Positions 40,825 through 51,189 of a DNA stretch of 64,000 nt are shown piece by piece. Numbering within the stretch: the first letter of the stretch is position 1; the number at the start of each line of letters is the position of its first letter. This stretch comes from CAWJAP01 sp963834365. GTDB taxonomy: Bacteria > Acidobacteriota > Vicinamibacteria > Vicinamibacterales > Vicinamibacteraceae. Position numbers and translations under genes: made by a program. The notes under the pieces were generated by a model, which ran no database searches, was not told the DNA's origin, and saw nothing but the letters and a program-made list of their open reading frames with translations. Location: positions 121,547 to 185,546 of the forward strand of contig CAWIBS010000043.1 of the NCBI GenBank assembly GCA_963834365.1, written 5' to 3'.

Positions 40825-42013
40825 GCGACCTCCTCCCGTTGGTCATTCGGAACCGTCATGACCTGAGCCTTCCATCGTTGATCCGGCACGACCACGCTTG
40901 CGCCTGCGCCTACGAAGTAGGGCCGCGAGTTGATGATCACCGGCCTTGGACGCTTGGCCCGACGGTTCTGCTTCAGCAGCGTGTTGATATCCAACTGAGA
41001 GTCCCGCGACGCCTTCGAATGATCCTGACCATCTGAGCCGAGGACCATCTCCGAGAGGTAGTCACTGCCGGTCACGATGTGCTCGACGGAGCGCACGACC
41101 CACGTCTTGTACTTGCCGTCGTTGTAGATCCGGTACGCGTCGAACGGCTTCTTCCGCTACGCCGCCCGGAAGGTGGCCTTCGCCTCGAACGGGAACTGGG
41201 TGCGGACGTCAAGCCCGCAGCCTTCAACTCACCCTCCAGATTGGAGGTCACAGATCGCGTGGAGTCGATCTCCTTGAAGCGAGCCCCAGCCACCGGCACG
41301 ATGTCTCGCTGAGAGACCACCTCCACGACTGATCGGGTCGACGCCCAGCAGGCCAGTCTCAGTCAGCGGATCCTTGCCGGTCGCGGAGTAGGACTCCTCG
41401 AAGGAGATGATGTTGGCGAGTGGGTCAATCCCGTCCCCATGAGGTTCGTCTTGGCGAAGAAGGAGTACCGGTAGTTCTCCTCCAGCACATCCTTCATCGG
41501 ACGGAAGACCAAGGTGATGCCGTCCATCAGGAGCGACGTAGCCCCACTGCTCCGCCAGCCGCGCGAGCAGTTCCCAGTCGGAGTCGCTCTTCTGAAGGAT
41601 CTGGTCGTGGATGAACGGGTGCGGATCCGTCTCCACTTGGAAGCGGTAGTCGTTGCCGATCTCCTGCGCGACGTTGTGGATCCCGACGTTCGTGTACGTC
41701 TTCCCGCTCTCGTTGAACATCGGGTAGGCAGCAGAGATCGCGATGATCTCGGTGCGCTTGGTGATCTCCTCGATCTGCGGGCGGAACGAGTGGACGTACC
41801 CGACGAACTCATCGAACCGAAGGTGTGATCCCCACCGGATGATGAGGGGACTGCCTGCTCCGACGTACTGGTTCATGTCGTCGTAGGACACGTTCAGGAT
41901 CACCCGCGCGACGTCCATCTGGTACTCATGCCGAAGCACCTTGAGGGTGGTCACTCGCAACCCTGCGAGGGGAGTCAGCGGGAACGTGAGACGGAGGGGA
42001 AGAGGCTAAACAT
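40821..42013 (-). CDS. Baseplate hub protein (phage late-control D/gp27-like), frameshifted
   Basis: About 395 residues. From ATG 42013 a break near 41975 leads into LKVLRHEYQMDVARVILNVS, then PLIIRWGSHLRFDEFVGYVH, SAAYPMFNESGKTYTNVGIH, and VETDPHPFIHDQILQKSDSD followed by WELLARLAEQWGY. Later pieces are ALMDGITLVFRP-like, GARFKEIDSTRSVTSNLEGE, and NTLLKQNRRAKRPRPVIINS. The order (LysM, hub, gp25, J) is the classic one for contractile tails. The hub binds the tail tube and the puncturing device. Confidence 0.78.
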
Positions 42014-42283
42014 CGCTGCCGGTGGTCCCCGGTATCCGGATCTGTGTCCCCGGACGGATGTCAGACGGATTCTGGATGATCGGGTTCGCGTCCATGATCT
42101 TCCACCACAGGAGGGATGACCCCAGATGCCGCCGCCGCGATGCGATCCAGCCGATCCGACTTGGATCCATGTGTAGAGCCCACGTCACCAGGAGACCTCA
42201 GGGAAGTTCCGGTAGACCGCCACGGTCCCATCAGCCAGCGGGACGATGTCTCCATCGACGTAGCGCGAACGGCTGGTGATCAT
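42006..42283 (-). CDS. LysM-domain tail protein (tail protein X-like), frameshifted
   Basis: About 92 residues. ATG 42283 overlaps the stop of the gene before it. The protein begins MITSRSRYVDGDIVPLADGT and, after a break near 42190, shows a LysM-like end: SDRLDRIAAAASG, LLWWKIMDANPIIQNPSDIR and PGTQIRIPG. Such small LysM proteins (P2 gpX, T4 gp53 analogues) bind the tail hub next to the tape measure and late-control D protein, exactly the position found here. Confidence 0.8.
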
Positions 42284-43652
42284 TCTGACCTCCTATTCGC
42301 AGTGCGAAGTACGGGCGGCATCCAACCGAGATAAGCGCTGCATTCGAGAATCCATAGATCTTCATGTGTCTTGACCCCACCGTGACATCGTGGTCGCCAT
42401 CCTCCCGTTCCCGAGACTGACGGCGATGTGCCCCGATCCGTCACCGATGCTGTCGTTCCACAGCACGATTGATCCACGAGGAGCGTTGTAGTCGCCTGAG
42501 TGATGCATGCTTCTGGGGGAGTTGTCCCACACATGGTGGGCCTCTTGGATGCCGTGAACCGGAGGTTGGAACACCTGCCTGCTCACCCACGCCAGACAGC
42601 GCCTGTTGAAGTCGCCGTCCTTCCCAACACGGGACTCCGCATAGTCAGCAGCGGCAGAGTTCGAGCGACCGTTCTTGTAGCCAGAGGGCAGAGAACCACT
42701 TCCAAGGCTGGGACCACCCCCGCCGCCACCGCCGCTGTCATCACCGCTGTCACCACCGCTGTCACCCCCAGATGTATCGGAGGAGGCGATGCCGGGGAAC
42801 GCGCTCTCGGCGTCCGACGCAGTCATGTCCACATGACGGCTGAAGGATGATGTCCAGCCGAGTCCGGACCGGGACCATGTCGCCGGAGAACATCTCGTCC
42901 TTCCACGTCACGTTGCTGACGAACCCGAAGAAGTTGCATCCCCGGCCCGAGGACCAGCCGAGCGTTGCTGGGCATCAGGATCCCGATGTTGGAGGTCTTC
43001 CCACGATCGGTGAGTTCCCACTCGCCGTTGCAGACCTTGAACAGTGCCTCCATGTCCCAGTGCGTCCCGTACCTCTTGATGCCGTTCTTGTCCCCTGCGC
43101 TGAGCGCAGGGGAGTACGGACCCGACATCGGGGATCCCTGACACCACATCCGGAAGCCGATCGAGGAGGACGGTGAACGAGATGTTCTGGAAGTTCTGGT
43201 TCACACCCGAGAGCACGTTGTTGGTCTCACTGCGCGGGTCGATGATGAACGAGTCGTTCCGCGAGGACATGAAGGAGACGGTCGTCGGGTTGTAGAGGAA
43301 CCGGAAGCCCCAGCGGTGCATCCATCAGCGACACCTGACCGGGTGCGAGATAGTGCTGGATGATCCGACCCAGCCGCAGCGTGTTCAGTCCCTCCTTGGC
43401 CCACTCCTCCGTGTAGGATTGGCGCCCTCCTCGTCGTAGAACTCACGGACTTCATCCCGGCCTTCCCGAAGTCCACTCGCTTCGAGAGGTTGGAGGAGTG
43501 CATCGGAGGGTTGTACCGGAACGTCTTGCCGGAGATGTCAGCTCGATCTCGAGCAGCGGACTCAGAAGACTGATCCGCTGCCGTCTCAACGATGGGATCA
43601 CCTGTGCTACCTGCGGTGACCTTGTCTGCCCTCGCTCGTCAATCGTCGCCAT
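42280..43652 (-). CDS. Tail protein paralogue B with CHAP/NlpC-like hydrolase domain, frameshifted
   Basis: It starts MATIDERGQTRSPQ at 43652. The shared N-domain has ISGKTFRYNPPMHSSNL, GFRFLYNPTTVSFMSSRNDS, FQNISFTVLLDRLPDVVSGI, GTHWDMEALFKVCNGEWELT and NIGILMPSNARLVLGPG. After a Ser/Gly/Asp-rich linker (near 42740) the C-domain reads GKDGDFNRRCLAWVSRQVF, APRGSIVLWND and GSGHIAVSLGNGRMATT. This is a CHAP or NlpC/P60-like layout with a candidate Cys (RRCLAW) and His (GHIAV). About 455 residues, at least four indels. A palindrome copy sits at its 3' end (42296-42308). Likely a tail-associated peptidoglycan hydrolase. Confidence 0.65.
42296..42308. repeat. Phage palindrome site 3
   Basis: TTCGCAGTGCGAA, perfect over 13 bp. 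On the minus strand it ends two bases before the AGGAGG ribosome-binding site of the LysM gene. Confidence 0.75.
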
Positions 43653-43709
43653 GCAGTCACTTCCAATACTCTCGACTGGTGGTCAGCGTCAGGCTCTTGG
43701 ACGAAGTCG

Positions 43710-45104
43710 TCATTGCCCCGAGCCGGGTCCGAAGGACACATGGACGTGGTTCTAGTGGTTGGACGTGTCGTTGCCCTGGTTCCCGTAGGGTCGCCAGCCT
43801 TCCCCTCTGCGCTGAGTCGTCCAGATCTGCTGCTGCCAGATGATCTGTGTGATCGAAAGAGCGTTGGCGTGGTTCTTGTAAGAACCGCGCTAGTTCCCAG
43901 CCCCGGTTGGCGGAGTTCTTCGGGTTACCGATCCACCATGCAGTCCAGCGCCCGACCAGTGCCGTGGTTGCCGCCACCTGCGTAGGTGCTGAACGTGCCC
44001 GGCTTGTCCAGCCACGGGAAGGCGGCGACCGCTGCTGCGTGGACCTCGTGCCCGTACGAACTGGTTCCTCTCACCCGCCGGAGAAGATGATCCCATACGT
44101 TCGGGCTCTTCCCATGCTTGGGGATGGGATCTCCGGTATCGCCACCAGCGTCACCGCCACCGCCATCGCCATCGCTGGAGTCACCACCTGAGTCCGAATC
44201 ACTGCCCTCGCGCTTGATCCCGTAGGACTGCAATCTGTCCATGTCCGTCTGGGCCATGTTGAGGAACCGGGAGAAGGTGATGTTGACGTAGCGACAGGAT
44301 CGGAACCATGTTGCCGTAGAACATCTGGTCGTTGACCGAGACGCTGACGACCGCGCCGCGTGACGTGTAGGGCCCGAGGATGAGACGACAGGGGTTGGGT
44401 AGAAGCACCCCGATGTCTCCGGTCTGCTGCGCTGTCGCGTGTTGTGGATGCCGTTGGCACAGCGGTACAGGAAGTCGATGTCGTAGTGCGTCCCCTGCTC
44501 CTTGATGCGCTTCAGGTCGTCGTTGAGATCTCCGGGAGGTAGTCCGCCCTTCTTCGCACCGCTGATGACATCAGGGATGCGGTTGAGCAGGAGCTCCAAC
44601 GGATGATCTCTCGATCCCCTACTGGAGGACCGCACGTAGTGGCGGTCCGCTGATCAGGGATGAAGTCCGTGCCGACGTTCAAGCGACCCACTGAGTTGCG
44701 TCGGGTTGTAGAGGAACCGGAACCCGTACCTCACCCCACCCTCGCCTGACACCCTCGAGAGACCGCCACGTCGTCCATGATGATGCGGCCCAGCCGCAGT
44801 TTCTCGAACCCGGTCTTCTCGGTACCTGTCTCGCACTGCGAGATCTGCCTCGTACTGGTTCTTGGCGTCGTCGTACCAGTCTCCGTGCTTCGGGACCCGT
44901 GACTCCCCGAGGTTCGTGACGGACGAAGCGCAGATCCTTGTGCAGCGGCGGGTTGAACTTGAAGGGGAGGCCAGAGATGTCGAAGGACTCGACCTCACCA
45001 GAGCCGTGCCACCAGAGGAGTCGGTGCTGCCCGTGGTGGTGGGCTGACACTCGGTGCTGTCCTAGTGGTGACATATCGTTGCCCTCCTCATCGATCGTCG
45101 CCAT
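43710..45104 (-). CDS. Tail protein paralogue A with ARB_07466-like (M15-type) hydrolase domain, frameshifted
   Basis: It starts MATIDEEGNDMSPLG at 45104, overlapping the tape-measure stop. The N-domain parallels paralogue B: FDISGLPFKFNPPLHKDLRF, YGFRFLYNPT, LNRIPDVISG, GTHYDIDFLYRCANG, NPCRLILGPY, VNDQMFYGNMVPI. After an Asp/Ser/Gly linker the C-domain has NHGTGRALDCMV, GWELARFLQE, NALSITQIIWQQQIWTTQRR and HNHVHVSFGPG with a TAG codon where Tyr is expected (SNH-x-NHVHV). That is the ARB_07466-like C-terminal hydrolase domain common in actinobacteria and their phages. An 18-codon ORF (43657-43713) follows with an ATGA overlap. Confidence 0.68.
44829..44843. repeat. Phage palindrome site 4
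   Basis: TCTCGCACTGCGAGA, perfect over 15 bp, inside paralogue A. Confidence 0.75.
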
Positions 45105-47004
45105 TGGCGAACCTCCCAGCACCGATCGCCATGAGTTCGCGATCGCCGTCGATGATTCTCTTGACCCGGTTGGCGAAGCTGCATCGCCTCTTGGTCAGAC
45201 GCCTTCTGAACCGTCAGGTAGATGTTGACGGTCGTGTCGCCCCGGCTCTTCTCGGTGGCCCTGTCCACCGTCGGTCTTCGCGACGCCCAGTTCCTGCCGT
45301 ACGGCGGTAGCGATCCGATTCGGAAGGATCATCTCGCCCTGATGGATGCCGGCATCCTGATCCGCCTCCACGAACCAGTCACCCTTGGCGTAACCCCGCG
45401 CCGTACCCACTGGTGGGGGCGGACCGCCATGGGCCTCCTCCCGTTGATCGCCCGGCGTTCCGCGCGATGGCTGCGTTCGCCTGTGGATCCCTTGTGCTCC
45501 AGATAGTCGGTGTTGCGGTACGCCCACTACCCTCCCGGCTATACCTACACCAGCCACTGCAGCACCAGCAGCAAGCCCTACTCAGCTGCCACCGCCGCCG
45601 CAGTCCAAGGCCCGCCGCAGCCAGACGGTAGAGCTGTTGCTCCTGCGGAGACAGCCCTACCAGCGAGACCAGCGGCAAGACCACCACCACCCTTGCCCAT
45701 CAGGAGACCTGTCAGCAGACCGGGCAGCCCGGAGAAGAAGCAGGTGATCCCTCAGGTGGCTCCGGGGAGTTCCGTCTTGAAGACACCCATCTGGTTCGCC
45801 ATGGTGATGTAGCGTCCACGCATGGTCTCGAGCGGGCCCTCAAGATCGGCGAGGTAGTCCACCGCATTAGTGATGTGCTTGGTGGCCTCCTCGATACCAG
45901 CCGTCGCAGCGTCGAGGGTACTCCATGTTCAGGCCGGTCTTGCGCGCACTCCAGAGCGCGGGCACCCTCGCATGCCCTGCGTGTTCTCCGTACCGAGGAC
46001 CACCTGCCTGTCCTTCACCTGATCTTGGACTTGATTCTCCTTCAGGGGCTTCCCACCCTGCGAGCCCGGATCCGCAGACCCTCCACGACGGTGTCCGCGG
46101 CGTCGGCATTGCCGTACTGCTCCATCAACTGCTGGTACCCGCCCGAGCCCGCGCCGTAGGTGATGTCGATCTGGTCAAGGGCCTTCTGCTTGGTTCATCC
46201 CCTTGAAGCCCGGCGTGTCCACAACTGGTTGGTCTGACCCTCGATGCCGATGGTCTCCCCGGTCACCGGGTTCCTCGTCATGGATCCCCGCAGCCATCGA
46301 GGAGTAGTAAGCCTTCGCCCCCATCATCGACTGCATCACACCGGGCACGGCACTCTGATCGATCCCAGCCATCCCAGCCATGGTGTTGTAGCCACCGATC
46401 TGGGAGGCGGCTCTCCGCTCTCCGACCGTGCCACCACCGTTCAGGCCCACCATGCCCGCACGCTGGGTGCCATAGACGATGGTGTTCTGGAACGCCTCAT
46501 GATTCTGGACGTTGAACGAGTTCTTGGCCTGACCCATCATCCGGTTGAAGGTGCCGAAGTCGCCCGTGGCCTGAGCCATCCCGAACCGGGCAGCCTCCAT
46601 ATCCAGCGCCTGCTCCGGGCGCATGATCAGATCCGGCAGACCAGCTAGCGCGAGACCACCAGCGATGGCTCCACCGCCACCGATGCCCAAGCCGCCCATG
46701 GCTGCACCGACACCGAACGCAGCGGCTGTAGCCGACCTCTTCCCCCACCGAGTTGGTTGGTGATCGCGCCCAGCGATGACCGCCACCGCAGGCTTGGCGA
46801 AGCCGGTGCCCCGCCGAACTCTGGGCCCCGAACTGTGCGCCACCACCCGGTCGCATGCTTGGACGCCTTGCCCAGGCTGGCCTCGATGTTCTTCGCGCTG
46901 GCCTCGATCGCGGCCATGTCCGACTTGATCTTGGCGATGACCTTGGCGAAGGTCTTAGCAGCGTCTCCACTGCTGAAGCCTCCGAAGGACGGATCCTCAG
47001 CCAC
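45088..47004 (-). CDS. Tail tape-measure protein, many frameshifts
   Basis: It starts at GTG 47004 with a GAGGAG site. The N-terminus is coiled-coil-like: AAKTFAKVIAKIKSDMAAIE and ASAKNIEASLGKASKH. The middle is Gly/Ala-rich and membrane-like (GVGAAMGGLGIGGGGAIAGG), then PEQALDMEAARFGMAQATGD and AYYSSMAAGI. The C-terminus has KGDWFVEADQDAGIHQGEMI, LPNRIATAVRQELG and NIYLTVQKASDQEAM with ELMAIGAG. The hallmark is a long helical protein between tail chaperone genes and the hub. About 640 residues, rather short for a contractile tail. The assembled sequence is badly broken between 45300 and 46200. Confidence 0.7.
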
Positions 47005-47165
47005 GACGTGCTCCTCTCTCATACGACGCCAACGCATGATCTCGAACCAGTTCTTACGCTCCCGAACGGTGAGGTCTCTGATCTCGTTCAGGGTCCAGCC
47101 GGGGTACTTCCGAGCCAGTGCGTCATACAGGAGAGTCAGTGATCCATAGGAGTACCTAGTGCCAT
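46997..47165 (-). CDS. Small tail-assembly protein upstream of the tape measure
   Basis: About 55 residues with one base missing after MALGTP. It then reads YGSLTLLYDALARKYPGWTL and NEIRDLTVRERKNWFEIMRW. It lies between the gp28-like gene and the tape measure with overlaps on both sides, the place of tail-assembly chaperone or gp28-partner genes. Too short for the usual ORF cut-off, and not recognised by family. Confidence 0.55.
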
Positions 47166-47977
47166 CGAAACAGAGCGGCGGCGTTGAGCGGATTGGGTTG
47201 CTCGTGGCCGCAAGTGGGGCACTTGATCGTCACCCCCTGCAGGTCTGGCCCCACCCGGTGGTCATTGATCGAGTCCAGCAGGAGTCTCCGGTCCGCGACG
47301 CGAGATGTCACGGATCGGATCCCGACCCAGTGACCGGCATCCCGTCGATCTTGTTGACGCTGTCGTTCAGGATCTCCGTGTTGATGGACGGCGACCGAGT
47401 TGTGTCGTCCGCCATCAGTTCGTAGATCCTGCGCTGGGTGGCCCCGGAGTAGAGCGCACCTCATAGATGTGCCGCTTCCCCTTCACCGTCCACGACAGAT
47501 CCTCCGGATTCGCAGTGCGAATCGTGAGGTCGGTCTGGATGTTGATCGTCACCTCGTACTTCGTCCCGCACGTACTAACAGGTCGGCTTGAGTTCGACCT
47601 CAGGCCCGAAGGTCACCGTCCGGACCGCCAGCAGGACGGTGTCCCAGTCCCCAGCGATCAGGCTGTCCACCGCGCTGCGATGAGCACTGGTCGTGCCGCC
47701 CAGACGAACGGTTCCGCGTCAAACATCGCGGCGAGACTCCGCCCGATGTCGGGGATCCGAGCCATCGCCTCCTCGTCACGCCCGGTCAGTTCGCGGACCT
47801 CGAACTCCTTGGTCCAGCGTCCGTCGTCCTGCATGTACCCAGCAGCGAGTTGGAACACCGTCTCCGGGGGCTCGATGATCGTCGGCTGATCCGAGAGTCG
47901 GCGTCCTCGCCCCGGTTGGCGTCCGCGATCAGACGCTGGACCTGCGGATCGTTGATCAGTGCATCGTCATCGTCCAA
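47156..47977 (-). CDS. Zinc-ribbon tail/baseplate protein (T4 gp28-like candidate), frameshifted
   Basis: It starts at TTG 47977, overlapping the tube stop, as DDDDALINDPQVQRLIADAN. After a break near 47886: MFQLAAGYMQDDGRWTKEFE and VRELTGRDEEAMARIPDIGR. Then VTFGPEVELKPTC and CGTKYEVTINIQTDLTIRTA, and after two more breaks ATQRRIYELMADD and VTIKCPTCGHEQPN. Paired CxxC motifs would bind zinc. Position between tube and tape measure and the zinc motifs suggest a gp28-like baseplate hub assembly protein; this is inference. A 17-bp perfect palindrome lies inside (47507-47523). Confidence 0.55.
47507..47523. repeat. Phage palindrome site 5
   Basis: GATTCGCAGTGCGAATC, perfect over 17 bp, inside the gp28-like gene. 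Confidence 0.78.
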
Positions 47978-48625
47978 GTTGGCTCTCGCGTCGACGGACC
48001 TGCGTGCCCATGGTCTTCTCCCAGTACATGTCCAGACCCTCGTGGACCAGCGTCATCTGCTCCACCATGATGGCGTTGTCGCCAGCGTTCAGGTCCGAGT
48101 AGGCCAGCGAGGAGATCCACGCGTTGTAGGCCCGGAACGACGCCGCGACCGGATCGTTGCGCGTCATCTTCATCGTGTCGTTGGCCGGGACGCCAGTGTC
48201 GTTGCCCATGTTCACCGGGTGCTGGAGGACGTGGATCGTCACCGAGGAGCGGAACTGATAGGCCGCGTAGCCACTGGCATCGCCGGGACCCACCGCCGTG
48301 AAGAGCCGATTGATCCAATCGCCATGCCTGACTGGTTCCCGAGGTGGACGCCGCGCGTGAGGGTGATCGGGGAGAACGTCGCCTGACCGGGGATCTGGTG
48401 CAGGGTCGTGTTCATCCCGCCCTCGCGGTAGGGGATGGACTCCACCGCCATGGACAGACCCGCGACGGAGGTGAAGCCGAAGTTGATCGGATCCTTCATC
48501 GGATGGTTGGTGTTGTAGGGGAAGAACTCTACGAGGAAGCGGAAGTTCCTCGTCGGGTCAGAGTTGAGGTTCTCTCGACCATTGATCGGAGAGCGACTCG
48601 CGTTGGCTGTCGAGTACACGGGCAT
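47967..48625 (-). CDS. Phage tail tube protein (gp19-like), one or more frameshifts
   Basis: About 218 residues. The start is MPVYSTANASRSPINGREN at 48625. The family run is NFRFLVEFFPY, NFGFTSVAGLSMAVESIPYR and EGGMNTTLHQIPGQATFSPI with TLTRGV. After a break near 48290 it continues FRSSVTIHVLQHP and AYNAWISSLAYSDLNAGDNA, IMVEQMTLVHEGLDMYWEKT. The GLS...YREGG and TLTRG patterns are those of contractile-tail tube proteins. It directly follows the sheath gene, as usual. Confidence 0.85.
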
Positions 48626-48630
48626 TCAGA

Positions 48631-50123
48631 TCAGACTCCTTCGGTGATGATGATGGAAGCGTCGGACTCGAACACCCCGACGCGGATAACGACGAACTCT
48701 GCCGGGAACGCGGGAGCGATCCCGATCTCGATGTGGACCTCACCGTTCGCGATGGTGGCAGGCGGTGTTGTTCTCGCCGTCGCACTTGACGTAGAACGCC
48801 TCGTTGAAGGCTCGACCGGAGAGCCCACCAGCCGACCACAGTTCCGACAGGAACGCGCCATTGACGACCCGCAACTGCTCCCAGAGGGACGGGGTGTTGG
48901 GCTCGAAGAGGGCGAACCGGCTGACGTCGGACGCCCGCCGCTTCACATAGTTGATCGTCCGACGAACCGAGATGTACTGGTCGACGGTGCCGAAGGCCCT
49001 CGTCCGAGCACCCATGGCGGTGATCCCCGAGCCGGGCACCGGACGGGTGACGTTCACGTTCATGTGCTGCCAGCGAGTCCAACTGACCGTTGGTCAGTCG
49101 AGGCTCTGAGGCGACCGCTCCGGCCAGCGTGGCGTCGATCCCAGCCGGAGCCTTGAAGACTCCTCGCGAAGTAGTCGGTGCGGAGGATCATCCCGACCAC
49201 GGAGGCACCCGGCGGCACCTTCTTGATCCCACCACGGACTGCGTCCGGGGCCGGATCCGAGATGTAGATCCACGGGTAGTAGACCGCCGAGTAGGCCCCG
49301 GTGGGCAGGGTGGCCCCGGCCATGGTCGCCGACTGATTCTCAGCGGTGTCCGCGACGATGATCGAGTCCTGCCGACCGCCGGCCGCGATCTTCGATCACC
49401 AAACCGGTCACGTCCGCGACACCGGGAGCGTTGAAGACGAAGTTCGCGTCGAATGTCATCGAACTGGTCGAAGGCGGAACCGTAGTCGCCAGCGGTGATG
49501 GCAGCGACCCCGTCCGCGCCACTGGCCAAGGCCGTGCTGCCCCCACCAGCCGTGAGGTTCGCGTCGTTCTTGATAAGGTCGGTGACGGTGATGTACTGGC
49601 TGCCGATGGTCAGCGAGTTGATGATGCTCGTGATGTACCTGGGGCTGGTCCGCAGCATCGAGAGGTCACGGAACTGCTCCATGACCGTGCTCCACTCCGC
49701 GATACAACTCACGAACCGAGAGGTTGAAGGTCGTGAGGTCCGTACTCATCGCGACGTCCACCGTGATCGCGTTTCCCCACGCGCCCCTGGAGATGGCATA
49801 GAACTCCAGCCGAGTCGGTGCCGGGGTGTACAAGTTGTGCGCTGGCAGCCGCGTCAGATGCCAGCACCCGCGAGACGTAAGCGTTCGAGTCGCACGTTGA
49901 TGAAGTACTGGTAGAGCGCCTACGGCAGCGTCTGCGTAGAGCCGAAGCCACCGAACTTGGACACGTAGTCTGACCACGATGTGACCAGCACAGGAGAGGT
50001 GGGACCACGTAGTGCGGTCCCCAAGAACCCACCGAGGCTCTCGGAGGAGTTGGGGTTCGCGATTACGCGAGGAAGCGGGGCTTCGCTGACGTAGACGCCA
50101 GGACGGGTACCGGTTACCACCAT
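48631..50123 (-). CDS. Contractile tail sheath protein, several frameshifts
   Basis: About 497 residues. The N-terminus reads VTGTRPGVYVSEAPLPRVIA then SLGGFLGTALRGPTSPVLVT. The middle is RTSPRYITSIINSLTIGSQY, AGATLPTGAYSAVYYPWIYI, and DPAPDAVRGGIKKVPPGASV. The C-terminal sheath signature is VRRTINYVKRRASDVSRFAL, FEPNTPSLWEQLRVVNGAFL, VKCDGENN and GIAPAFPAEFVVIRVGVFES. These mark the contractile sheath and so define this as a myovirus-type tail. At least four indels break it between 49000 and 49950. All landmarks are present in order. Confidence 0.9.
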
Positions 50124-50187
50124 CAGAGGTCTCCATTCGAGTATGCGTACAGGCCAGTCATTGGTCCGCTCTATTCCTCTGTGATCA

Positions 50188-50529
50188 CTACTTGTCGATC
50201 ACGTTCCCCCGCCACTCGTCTGCCTTGGTGCGGAGGTTGAATGCACCGAGGTCGACGTCCGGGTAGTTCAGGAGGGCCCCGTACGGGACCTCAGCCGACA
50301 TCCGCAGCCGGAAGACGTTGTTGAACAGGCGCTTGCCGCCCTCTTCACGATCCCGCTTGATGTGGCCGAGGAAGTCCAGCCGCCGGGTGTAGCCATCCGC
50401 TGTCGCGATCACCCCGCCACGAAGGTTCGTCTTTCCCTTCGTGATGCAGGCGCGCAGGATCTGCCGGTCGTGCCGAGGGTTCCGCGCCCACGTCCCGACC
50501 TGATAGATCAGGTCCACCGGGGTGGTCAT
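50188..50529 (-). CDS. Phage connector/tail-completion protein, part 2
   Basis: A clean frame of 113 residues: PVDLIYQVGTWARNPRHDRQ, ACITKGKTNLRG, LDFLGHIKRDREEGGKRLFN, and a C-terminal RMSAEVPYGALLNYPDVDLG. The RNPRHDR motif recurs, from memory, in head-tail connector or tail-terminator proteins of actinobacteriophages, where it is usually the second half of one longer protein. The ATG is only 1 bp after the stop of the gene before it (50531-50863). The two frames may therefore be one gene split by an indel. Confidence 0.6.
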   Translation of the reverse strand: MTTPVDLIYQVGTWARNPRHDRQILRACITKGKTNLRGGVIATADGYTRRLDFLGHIKRDREEGGKRLFNNVFRLRMSAEVPYGALLNYPDVDLGAFNLRTKADEWRGNVIDK

Positions 50530-50530
50530 C

Positions 50531-50863
50531 TCACCCAGCCACGAATGATTCGGTCGGGAGCGGTGGGTGCCCCCACCACGCCGGAACGCCGTGCGGAGGC
50601 GGACCGTCGGTCAGGAAGAGGTCTCCGCGGTGGACCCGGTCGACCCCCTCTTGGATCTCCAAGAGGTCCACCGTGATGTACGGGTACTTCTGCTCGCGCA
50701 GTTCCAGGTCCGGGTGACCGAACCACGCCTCGACGTTCCGCTCCGCGTTCGCGTAGTCGGAGACCATGATCCCCTTCATCCGATCACGAAGGGCCCGGTC
50801 CTCATCCAGCAGGAAGCCCTCGGACTGGTAGGTCGGGATCTCACTCTGGAGACTCATCGTCAT
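50531..50863 (-). CDS. Phage connector/tail-completion protein, part 1
   Basis: 110 residues: QSEIPTYQSEGFLLDEDRAL, RDRMKGIMVSDYANAERNVE, AWFGHPDLELREQKYPYITV, DLLEIQEGVDRVHRGDLFL. The KYPYITVDLLEI run fits the N-terminal half of the same connector family as the next gene. The start overlaps the stop of the gene before it. Together with 50188-50529 it would make about 225 residues, a plausible full-length protein placed just before the sheath. Confidence 0.6.
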   Translation of the reverse strand: MTMSLQSEIPTYQSEGFLLDEDRALRDRMKGIMVSDYANAERNVEAWFGHPDLELREQKYPYITVDLLEIQEGVDRVHRGDLFLTDGPPPHGVPAWWGHPPLPTESFVAG

Positions 50864-51189
50864 TTGAACATCCCCCGCATCCGATCGAGAAGTTCATCCA
50901 TCGAGTTGCCCGCGATCTTCGCCATCTCCTGCTTCATCTTCGGGGAGTGCAGCATGGAGAGCGCCGACCGAGGCGCGCCGGTCGCGGACCCGAACTCCAG
51001 ATCCTCCGCCTGCTGACGCACCGACTCATCGACGTGGACGCCGAGACCGTTCGCAGTGCGAATCATGGACATGCGGGAGGCGACCTCTTCCGGCCAGCCT
51101 GCTTCAAGAGCGCGATTCTGGATGGCGGGGGTCATGCGTGAGGCAACGCGATCCAAGGCTGAACTCACAGCCTCCGGAACCACGGGCAT
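50860..51189 (-). CDS. Phage structural protein of unknown family
   Basis: 109 residues from ATG 51189: PEAVSSALDRVASRMTPAIQ, ALEAGWPEEVASRMSMIRTA, and a helical C-terminus KQEMAKIAGNSMDELLDRMR. It contains a palindrome copy (51050-51062), which encodes IRTAN. A longer in-frame start at 51291 lies in the terminator region and is rejected. It begins a new transcription unit after the terminator at 51297-51330. Probable head-tail connector by position only. Confidence 0.55.
   Translation of the reverse strand: MPVVPEAVSSALDRVASRMTPAIQNRALEAGWPEEVASRMSMIRTANGLGVHVDESVRQQAEDLEFGSATGAPRSALSMLHSPKMKQEMAKIAGNSMDELLDRMRGMFK
51050..51062. repeat. Phage palindrome site 6
   Basis: TTCGCAGTGCGAA, perfect over 13 bp, inside the 50860-51189 gene. 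Confidence 0.75.

Noticed and set aside
48631..50123. Broken sheath gene as a decayed prophage pseudogene
   Set aside because: All sheath motifs are present in order and breaks are small indels, also seen in essential host genes, so sequencing error is the simpler reading.
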